From NCBI GenBank assembly GCA_039621445.1, contig CP154956.1:73236205-73300204 (forward strand): a stretch of DNA of 64,000 nucleotides, written 5' to 3'. The translations under genes were made by a program, and so were the position numbers. Source of the stretch: Euglena gracilis (taxonomy: Eukaryota; Euglenida; Euglenophyceae; Euglenales). The notes under the pieces are model-generated. The model was not told the DNA's origin. It saw only the letters and a list, made by a program, of their open reading frames with translations, and did no database searches. Positions 11,673 through 20,245 of the stretch are shown here, piece by piece (the first letter of the stretch is position 1; the number at the start of each line of letters is the position of its first letter).

Positions 11673-12059
11673 GAAGGTCATTTGAGGAAGGGAACCTGCC
11701 AAACGACCCAAGAGACAGGAAAGCTGAAACCCCAGATCCCTCGGCCGACACCACACTCCACGAACGCGCAATCCATCCACAATGGAACGCCAACCCGCTG
11801 CGCCGCCACGCACACCGTATCCCGGCTTGCACTCGGGGGGGGTCTCCGGCGTAGCCCTGCACGGCCCCCACCCCGGGCGGTGGGTGGGGCCCCCGCCCCG
11901 GACGCCAGCAGCACCGCCATCCGCGACCTGCTCCTGCTGGCCCCGCCGCCCGCCGACCTGGAGGCGGAGCTGGCCCGGCTGACGTACCCCGGCGTGGCCC
12001 GGCGGCTGCTCCAGCTGTGCCCGGCACCGCCCGGCGCACCTCCGGCGGCGGGGCCCTGA
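4615..12059 (+). CDS. Nicotinamide/nicotinate-nucleotide adenylyltransferase (NMNAT), split gene, copy A
   Basis: Transfers AMP from ATP to NMN or NaMN, the last or penultimate step of NAD synthesis. Exons (approximate unless stated): 4615-4740, 6421-6532, 9382-9423, 9859-9930, 10252-10375, 10780-10817, ~11887-12059. In order they give LVVLLTTGAMNP, then VHRGHL (the HxGH nucleotidyltransferase motif), LSPSADAYV (cf. SPVNDxY), RLPMQFAAADR, IELLRLAIEEEQ with ECDPWE (cf. VDxWE), EVLYVCGLDHVE (cf. CGADL), GLW across the exon 5/6 join, VVCVTRG, and SSTAIRD (the SSTxxR motif), ending in TGA. All family hallmarks are present in order. The start is the ATG at 4615, with a CAG at 4596-4598 that could be a trans-splice acceptor. 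Some 15-20 residues usual between VTRG and SST were not found, so a small exon may be missed. Introns are mostly not GT-AG. Confidence 0.85.
4741..6420 (+). other. NMNAT intron 1
   Basis: No other gene seen. Holds a C/G-run cassette fragment at about 5318-5425, ending in a TCGGTAAAAATTGTATGG motif also present near 13470. The part at 6172-6250 is repeated in inverted orientation near 43466-43545. Confidence 0.6.
6421..6532 (+). CDS. NMNAT exon 2 (HxGH motif)
   Basis: Begins at or just before GTG CAC CGC GGC CAC and encodes VHRGHLRGLEAAAQVLRRAG, then LSPSADAYV. The HRGH histidines are the catalytic pair of the nucleotidyltransferase fold. The 3' end is approximate. Confidence 0.85.
6533..9381 (+). 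other. NMNAT intron 2, about 2.85 kb
   Basis: No second gene recognised on either strand. Poly-G run near 6915, AT-richer sequence than the exons, and no transposon domain seen. Confidence 0.5.
9382..9423 (+). CDS. NMNAT exon 3
   Basis: Encodes RLKRLPMQFAAADR, which fits the segment before the RxxLxxLA helix. The following bases GCCCAG place CAG at +4 to +6. The 5' end is uncertain and could extend upstream to about 9340. Confidence 0.6.
9859..9930 (+). CDS. NMNAT exon 4
   Basis: Encodes IELLRLAIEEEQFEHV, then ECDPWE, matching the family's helix plus VDxWE segment. The intron that follows begins GCACAG (CAG at +4). Its 3' end contains GCTG, which pairs with CAGC. Confidence 0.75.
10252..10375 (+). 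CDS. NMNAT exon 5 (CGxD strand)
   Basis: Encodes LLGLGAKYLDGHLADLL and EVLYVCGLDHVERCGL. In copy B (28508-28631) the Gly of YLDG is Ala and the Val of RRVEV is Met, two amino-acid differences between the overlapping contigs. Confidence 0.85.
10376..10779 (+). other. NMNAT intron 5, nonconventional
   Basis: Begins GTGCAGGGGC (CAG at +4 to +6) and ends GCCCCTGGGGCC (CTG at -8 to -6). The 7-base blocks CAGGGGC (10379-10385) and GCCCCTG (10768-10774) are perfectly complementary. Removing it joins TTG T and GG GAC, giving the family's conserved Leu-Trp. It does not end in AG. Confidence 0.85.
10780..10817 (+). CDS. NMNAT exon 6
   Basis: Encodes DERWVVCVTRGT after the exon 5/6 Trp. This is the strand carrying the VxVxR motif. 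The next bases are GGCCAG, again CAG at +4. Confidence 0.75.
10818..11886 (+). other. NMNAT intron 6 region
   Basis: Contains a C/G-run cassette at about 11200-11440, with ACTGACTGGTTTT and GGCGCCAAAGGCG hairpin motifs, and the microsatellite at 11510-11670. A small missing NMNAT exon may lie here. Confidence 0.5.
11510..11670. repeat. AT/CT/CA compound microsatellite
   Basis: ATATAC-rich sequence, then (TA)n, (CT)n and (CA)n. Copy B has a shorter TA tract (about 29752-29920). Confidence 0.9.
11887..12059 (+). CDS. NMNAT exon 7 (SSTxxR motif and stop)
   Basis: Encodes DASSTAIRDLLLLAPP, then LARLTYPGVARRLLQL, and ends at TGA 12057-12059. The SSTxIR block is the C-terminal ATP-phosphate motif. 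The 5' boundary is approximate. Confidence 0.8.
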
Positions 12060-13734
12060 GTGGCGGTGTCCTCCTGCGGGGGGGGGGGACGGGGGTCAAA
12101 CCGCTTAGCCCTGGCCCTTGCCCCACGTCGGCGCCCCATCCTTGTGACAAATCTGCCACAAAGTCCGTTGTGCCTGACCTTCGCTGCTGACTCTCCCGGA
12201 TGGCTTTGCCTCCAGCGCCGCCCCTCTCCACTGCAGCCGGCGTTGAATATCAGAACGTCAATTGCCTTCTTTACGCCGTTTGAGTTTTGCTGCCTCTGTA
12301 AATGTGCTCTTTTCCAGACATTCTCTCCCATTGCAGATTTGTATTCGAAGGTTGAAACTGCACCAAGAAAGCAGTATAGATGACATCATAGCCAACGGAG
12401 GAGGAGGACGTAGCCCGTTTCCAATACTGCAGCCCCCCCCCCAATCCCTGAGGAATTCCCAGATTACACCTTTGAGGAGTGCTAATGCAGGAAGAGGGTA
12501 CATGTGCATTGGCTTCCTTTTTTTTGATTTCTACCGTCTTTTTCTGCATATTTTCAAAGTTCTCGATTCTTCTGCATTTGCATTTCTTTCATCTTTCATG
12601 TGTTTTCCCCCTGTGTTTTGACCCCAATCTGCCCCACCCCAGGACCACCCCACTCATACTCTGCCTTTTTTGAACTTTTGTTGCTTTTCGGCTCTGTCAT
12701 CATCGAGGCTAAGCTTTGGGTCATCTTCTGGAGATGCAATTATCCAATGGTGCAAACAATATTCTGTGACGTTTCATTTTTCGGAATCCGAACATACATG
12801 CATCTGGCTTTGATTGCCGACATAAATCTTTGCTGATTGACAGGTTCAGGCAGTCACATCCATTCAGACATGCACACACAAGATTGAACATATCTTTTTA
12901 ACACTTAGAACATATTTTCCAAATTCAACACTCACAGCATCGTGCAACCGACGAGGCACATAGACGGGCTCATCTTCCCCAACCACAACCCAACCCCAGC
13001 CAACACAACTGGTCGCCGGACTCCACCCGACTGGGTCTTTGCTCCACAGCCCCAGCCCCATGCAGCCCAATGCCGGATGACGCCCTGGCTGCCGCCGACC
13101 CTCTGGATGTCGGCACCGGCACACCTGCGCAGGGATGGGCACAGCACAGCCGAAATGATGGGGAGTCTGGAGCACACAATCACTTAGTTTACTGGCTGAC
13201 CCCCCCCCCCGGGAGGGTGGGTGACTGGTTTTTTAAGAGTGGCTGACCTGTTTTTGGCCCGGACCCCCTCCCCTGGGGGGGGGAGGGTCGCAAAAAGGCC
13301 GCGGCGCCGAAGGCATCGGAAAAAATTTGGCCTTTTTTTCATGTTTTTGGTCAAATATCCTTTGGATTACAGAGTGGCCGACCTCCCCCCCCGGGGGGGT
13401 GGGGTAGTGACTGACTGGTTTCTCAAAAAATGACTAACTTTTTTTTTTGAAGAGTGAAGTGACGGGGTCGGTAAAAAATTGTATGGTCTGGAGGATTGGC
13501 GACAGTTGATGGGCGGCGTGGGGGCCAGCCCGGGCGAAGCATGAGCCGGAGGGGTAGACGGGAGGTGAGCGAGTCAGCAGTGTCTCCACACTTCCCCAGA
13601 GAAATGGTGCCTGCGTGCCCTGACCATGCATTCACACGTTGGGCATGTAGGCCACAGGGCATCCCACTGACAAAAACCCAATGATTGGCTTTGCCAGCCA
13701 TTGCAAAGCGAATGAGAATTTGTGCCAGGGCTCA
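12060..13734. other. Intergenic or intronic stretch between NMNAT and the TBC gene
   Basis: No domain recognised on either strand. Contains a (GGA)n length variant near 12400 and the C/G-run cassette at 13199-13490. Confidence 0.4.
13199..13490. repeat. C/G-run cassette repeat
   Basis: C-run then G-run, TGACTGGTTTTT, a GGCGCCGAAGGC hairpin core, a second C-run/G-run, TGACTGACTGGTTT, and a terminal TCGGTAAAAAATTGTATGG. Related cassettes occur near 5318, 11200 and 50455-51110. Copy B is at about 31445-31725. This is an interspersed family, probably a small transposon. Confidence 0.6.
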
Positions 13735-13925
13735 CTCATTTGCTTTGCGAAGGCGTAGGGCCACTTATGGAAGAGCATCAGAGGCTGTTGCCCTACCGCC
13801 CTGTCCCCCGTTCGGCTGCGCCAGTTTCCCCCACATCACGTCAACCGCCACGGACCCAGCCCCCCTCTGCCCCCGAGCACACCGCATGGCTGGCCAGTGC
13901 GGAGCGGGGGGCGCTATTGCGCGAT
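13735..13925 (+). CDS. Possible exon, unassigned
   Basis: GC-rich open frame with LMEEHQRLLPYRPVPRSAAP and EHTAWLASAERGALLRDVE. It could be an upstream exon of the TBC gene. Copy B is at about 31972-32162. No family recognised. Confidence 0.35.
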
Positions 13926-14360
13926 GTTGAGGTGGCTGGCCAGGGCACTCCAGATTTTCTCGGGGGGGGGGGGGGGGGGGGGCTCTCCACCTGATCGTCG
14001 TTCAGCTCAGGCTTCAAAGGAAAACGCAACGGACAAAATGGACGCAGACACCACACTCCGAGCAATGGACCCTGGGTCACTGCCAGGAATGCTGAACGCC
14101 GGCTTTGGTGGGAGGGATGGAGGAGAAACCAGCCCGCCCTCAACCTGGAGATCCGAACGAAACCAAGTCCCCCATTTGTCCAACTCTTTGGGGAGCGGCA
14201 TGGAAGGGGGGGGGGGCAGCTCAACCCAGCATCGGCGGTCGCTTCATCAGCCGCCGCCGCAAATTTTGGGTGCCCGCGCGGTCTTTTTTATAATAAAAAA
14301 ACACACATAAATAATAAAATAATAACAAAAGATTGTTGGGTTTGGGCTGAAAACACTGCA

Positions 14361-14480
14361 GCGCCGCGCCGGGGGTCGCCCTGGGTTCGGCGGGTGGTTC
14401 CCGTTCGTCGCGGGGAACCGGCTGCAGGAGGTGCACTTCTGCCACAAGGGCCGCTTCGCCGCCTGCTGCGCCGCCCTGGG
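14361..14480 (+). CDS. Possible exon, unassigned
   Basis: GC-rich block with a frame containing FGGWFPFVAGNRLQEVHF and CHKGRFAACCAALG. It lies 100 bp upstream of the first sure TBC exon and may be its N-terminal part. Copy B is at about 32595-32714. Confidence 0.35.
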
Positions 14481-14574
14481 CCCCCCTCTCGCCGGCCGGC
14501 CTCCGTGTGGCCGCCCGCCTTCTCCCTTTTCCCCCACCCCCACCACCAGCACCGCCACACAGTCGTCCGCTGGT

Positions 14575-14643
14575 GGGCGGCCCAGGCCCGGCAAAGCCAC
14601 CGTGAGAGAGGCGGTACGGCATCAGATCGAGCTGGACCTGCCT
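14575..14643 (+). CDS. TBC exon with IxxDLP
   Basis: Frame reads ATVREAVRHQIELDLP, the start of the IxxDxxR motif. It continues into the next exon, which supplies RTFP. Boundaries approximate. Confidence 0.7.
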
Positions 14644-17600
14644 TGGAGATCGTGGGGCTTTCTCTCACAGTGTTTCGTGCGGCATTTCAGTTCATCTTCT
14701 CATGCATTCCGATGGAAAGTGACCAGTGGGAGAAGGCCAGGTGGGAATGGTCAGTAACCCACGGCCCCCGACCCTTGACCCGTACGTTCCCAACCGTCAG
14801 AGGAAGGGATTTTCAACTCTCTTCAGCCCCCTTCTTGTGCAATAGCTCCCACCCCGTTGACTGGCCATGGCTTTGATAAAGCACATCGGAAATTAAGATT
14901 CGGTGTGTGCCTGGGGTCAAACGCCATCATTTCCGTTCAGCTGTTGGTCTGAATCCCTGGCCAGCACTCAAAAAAGACACCCACGCGTGCACACATTCAT
15001 AACAGTCACCCCAACCCACCCACCACCCGCAAGACACCGACCCAGCCACCCACGAACCTACCACGACACCTACCCTCCCTCCTTCCTGCCGCGGCTACAG
15101 CCGCTATGGCCACACATACACGCACGCACACACGCGCTCACACTCGCATACACATATACACACCACAACACGCAAACCACCCTCTCTTGCAAAAGATTCA
15201 GTCAGCTAAAGCTGATCAGCATCAAGAACTGCATTTTATTGACCACACGTGAAAATGGAAAACAAATTTCTGCTGCAAGGGTTTCTAAAAGCACCATTTC
15301 TTCCCCCAAGAAGTCTTGCTGAGGATTAAACTTCAAAAAAGAATTGTGACAATCATGCAACACACACCCTGGGAGCTTTTCGGTGGCAGTGGTCCTTCCC
15401 TTTGTTCCTGAAGTGGACCAACACCTCGTGGCCCGCCTGTCGACGGTGCTGCATGCCTTTGCTGTGCATGACCCACGGGTGGGCTACTGCCGCACAGGGC
15501 CGTGTGCAGCTGCTCATCGACCTCCGACTGAGAAATACGGCGTGGGTTCTCTGTTTCTTTTCCAATTCACAGCAGTGATAGTCCAAAACGAGGCTTGCAG
15601 GCTGGACGGAAGATATCTTTTGCCTTGGGCACATCCTGGAGGACAGTCCCCGTTTTTTCCCCGAACACTAACCCACCTTGCATTCTTGCCCGCGGGCTCA
15701 GCATGCTCAACCCAGCAACCAGGGGGGCAGGGCTGCATTAAGTGGGATGGCTCAGCAATTCCATGGCATTCTGGGAAGTGTGCTGCTGTTCCTGGCCCAG
15801 GTTTATGATTCACCGTGATCCCCCTCCCATTCCTGTGACCTCCCCCCCCCAGGCCCTGCCCCAAGGGATGAATTTCATCACCGCCGTGTGTCTCCGGTAC
15901 ATGACGGACGAGCAGGCGTTCTGGGTGATGGCCAGGGCCCGGCTGGCCGGCTGGCACGAGCTCGGAGGGGACCCTTGCTCCGCTGCCCTCCGGGTGCCAC
16001 GCACCACCCCCGTTTCCCGACTGGAACGTTTGCGGCGCCTGCGGAACTGCCGTCCAGGCGAGTTGCCAGGTTCCTGTGCCGGTCACTGTCACAGCCGGTG
16101 ACAGTGACCAGCTGTGACTGGCCGGTCACAGTCACAGCCGGTGACTGTGACCGGCTGACACAGTCACTGCCGGCGACTGTGTCAGCCGGCAGTGACAGGC
16201 CGGCTGTCACTGCGGGTTGACATATCAACGACTTTGCACCGAGGGGCCGTGCGAACGCGAACCACGCTGGGTCTGCAGGTCTTCTGTGGAATGCGGGACG
16301 GTGGGCAGTGGGTGCGTCTTCCGCCTGGCCCTCTGGTCGGCATACATGGCGGAGCGGCTCTTCCCCACAGGCCGATGGGATCAACAGTATTAAGGGACCG
16401 CCCTGTTTCCGCACTGTGTGTTCTTGTCCGACGTTTTCCTCACTCCCCAGAAGTCCTCCTCCTCACCCCCTTGGGGGGTCGGCCAAGATCGACCGAAAGT
16501 GGCCCACCCGGCGCAGAGATCACCAGAATTCTTGGTTTTTCTTTCCATTCCTTCCAAGTCCACCCTTCCTTCCTTCCAACAGTCCAAGTCCATTAATTTT
16601 GAGCCATTTTGGCCCGGGTGGCGGAGTGACCGACCCTGGGGGGTTGGTGGGAACTGGTTTTCAAAAAGTGATGATTGATGACTTTTTTTTTGAAAATGGT
16701 TAGTGGCCCCCTCCCCCCTAGTTGCACTAAGGCTTCCTGTGTGTTTATGGCCGGCCCTAACTTCGCTTCTGGCCCAGTTGTGCGGTGAGTGGCCAGGGAC
16801 CCCTTACACCAGTGCTCTTGTGTTGCTCCCCCTGGCCCCCCTCCCCCCTGGGGGGGGGGGGGCGGTCGGTGAGCAATGGCCCCATCGGCCCGGCCGACTA
16901 CTTCATCGACATGGAGGGCGCGGTGGCGGACAAAAGCTGCCTGGACTGGCTGCTGGCCCGCAGCCTGCCCGCCGTGGCGGCGCAGTTCGAGCGGTTCGAC
17001 GGGCTGCCCGCGGTGCTGTGGCAGGCGCTGCTGTGCGTGTTCGCCAACAACATCATGCCTTCGGAGGCGGTGCTGGTGCTGTGGGCCACCCAGGGAGCGC
17101 GCGGCGCTGGCCTGATGATTGGCTTCCGCAGATACCCCCCCCCCGGGAATTTAGCCCCCTCCTCCTCACACGCAAACTTGGCCCCCTAAAGTTGGCCTTT
17201 GGCCTTTTGCACATGGCTGTCTTGTTCCAACATGCAAACTTGGCCCCCCTGAGATTGGCCCCCTGGCCTCACCTTCAAAAAATCATGGCCCGGGCCAAGC
17301 GCCCCAGGGAGGGAGGTAGTTGGCTGATTGTTGGTCTGTCCATCTATCTGCCTTGCTGCGGCGTGGCTGTCATGTTCTCTGTGCACTGCAATTTTGCTGG
17401 TATTTCCACCACGTGCAATTGGCTTAGAATATATGTTGCTTTTTGACTTGCCACACCCTCCCTTGCCCTGCCATTTTCCAGCACGGCCGAAGCCAGGCTG
17501 CGCTTTCTCTCACCAATTATCTCTTTTCTTTCTTCCTGTGTGAATTGTTGCAAGCAGGACAAATCAGGATAATAATGCCCAAGACACAGACACATGTTTC

Positions 17601-17691
17601 CTTGCACGCACACACATACATACACATACACATACACACACACGTACACCTACACATACACATACACATACACATACACATACACGTACAC

Positions 17692-17742
<51 letters not shown>

Positions 17743-18799
17743 TACACACACATACTCTGCACATCGGCATACACCTGCACATCACCCACCAAATAACCCC
17801 CCCCAAAATGACCCCCCCCAAATAGCACCCCCCCTCCGGGGCCGATTTTGAGCGCCTAAAATAATACCCCCTTGTTTTCCTTTTGTTTTCCATATAAAAA
17901 TAACCCCCCTCCCAAATAACACCCCCCTGGGCCCCAGCTCGGGTGCCCAAATAATACACCTTATTTGGGGGGATTTCCACATACACACAGATGCCCGAAC
18001 ACACATGCACACACACCCGCTTGCACACAGCGAAAGGGCAGCCTTGCGGGGTCCACCTCCTCCGTCTCCTCTGCCAGCTGGTGCTCCACTGCCAGGACGC
18101 CATCGCCGCCGCCGCCACCGCAGACGAGCTGCAGCGGGCCGTCAGCCACCGCCTCCTCGTCCTCTTCGACGCCGGGCCACTGGTGCGCGCCGTCGCCGCC
18201 GCCCCCTCCCCGGACCCCCGCGGAGGGCTGTGCTGGCCAGGCGGTGTGCCTCAGCTCTTGGTTCTCCGGGGCCGCTGGTGCGCGATCGGCCCCACGGGGC
18301 GCGGGCGGGAAATGTGGCGATCGCGCATCGCCCGTGCCCCGGGCTGCGTTGCTGCATCGGACAACCGCGTGCACCGGAACGAGCCATTTCTTTGGGAGGG
18401 TGGCTGGCACGGGCCCCTTCTTCCCGTTGCGGGGCACCCCCGTGCCCCGTGGCTGACGCTGTCCAGCCCCGAGATTTGGAAGAAGCGGGACGAGCTGCGC
18501 AGGTCCACTCCCTGAGGCATATGGGCGGGACCGAAGCGGCGGTGCCCCCCCCCCCCCCGGCCCATCGGGCTCCCAACGCGCACTGTGGTGCACAGCGGGC
18601 TGGGGATGCTCTGTGGCGGCGGGAGGGGCCTGGCCGAGGTGGAGGTGTACAAGGAGGACATGACAGAGAGGAGGGAGGGCATCCAGGTGATCCAGCCAGG
18701 CTGCCGATGGGCATCCGCAGTAATTGTCGCCCTCACAACAGATGGAAACGATCATTTGAATTGTTGGAATTGCTGGTTGCTTGATTGATTTTGGTGTGT

Positions 18800-18841
<42 letters not shown>

Positions 18842-20198
18842 GTGCGCGTGTCACTGCGTGTGCGCGCGTGCCTGGGTGCCTGGGTGCGTACGTGCGTGCG
18901 TGCGTGTGTGCATTTGTGTGCGTGTTTGCATACACATGAATGCCTGCCCAACCTGCTGCAACGTCAAGGTGCATGTGGATTTAAGGACGCCATTTCCGCA
19001 ACCTTTCCCACAACCTGGTAACCTGGTACCAACAAAGCCACCCCCTGTCCGGCATTCTCCTCCCCCTCCCCCCACCTTTGACGGGGTGGAACCGGAGGCC
19101 CGGCTGCCCCGCTGCCCAGCGGGGCTCTGGGCCCACCTTGCCCGGGCCACCAAGCTGCCCCCGGCGCTGCTCCAGCGGTGGTGCGACGAGTTCCACCTCC
19201 TTCTCCTCCAGCAGCGGCGGCACTCCCCCCGGCGGCTGGAGGCGCCCCCCACCGACGGCATGGGGACAGGCCCCCCAGGCGGCCCGCAGACCCATGGCAG
19301 AGCATGATGCCCCTACGCAATTCACCGTCATCATCGTCCCGTCCTGCACTGTGTCGGGGTGGGCCTCCTCGTTTGGGGTGACAGGCAATGGCTCACTGGC
19401 AATTCTTTGTGTCCCCGACCTTTTTTTTTGCATCCACCACGAATGCAAAGTTCTTTTATAATCCAATCAAAGAGCGAACTCCATATGAGAGTCAGTTGTT
19501 TTAATCTTAATCAGTCAATCACATGTATGTCAGTTAGTTATTAGTATGTAGCCAGTTAGTTAGTTAGTCAGTCAGTTAGTTAGTCAGTCAATTAGTTAGT
19601 TAGTCAGTCAGTCAGTCAGTCAGTTGGTTAGTTAGTCAGTTAGTTAATCGTGTGTATGTCATTGCACTGCTGGGCCGGCCTCTCTCCTCCTTTCTGTACC
19701 GCAAAGCCCGCTCGGAGGCCCCCGTGCCGCCGGGGCCTGGCGCCACCTCCACGCCTTCCAGCAAGTGATGGCCCACCTCGGCTGTGACGACCACATGCTG
19801 AATCTGTCGAAGCTTTTCGAGCTGTGGGACCAGGGCAGCTGGGTGGCAAGTCCTGGATGCCGACCCGGTGAGGCTGTTTTCTTGTGGCCATGCTCCCATA
19901 ATCATCATTGCCAGGTCGCAGTAACAGCCGTCACCATCGTTTTCTCATCCCAATCGAAAGCCAAAGCGACCTTCCAAAATTTTTCTGAATTTTGTCATAT
20001 ATATATTTATTTTATTATTATTATATTATATTATTATATTTATTTATTATTATTTATTATAATATTTATTTATTATTATTATATTTATTTATTATATATT
20101 TATTATTATTATATATATTATATTTATTTATTATTATTATTATTATTTATTATTATTTTTATTCATATATATATTTATTTATTTATTTATATTTTGTC

Positions 20199-20245
<47 letters not shown>

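Noticed and set aside
14247-14668. Three long - strand open frames of 117-133 codons
   Set aside because: They mirror GC-rich + strand exons; the Arg/Gly/Ala-rich products have no domain.
17961-18974. 337-codon - strand open frame
   Set aside because: Made of CA/GT microsatellite translation (His-Thr repeats) and the reverse of RabGAP exons.
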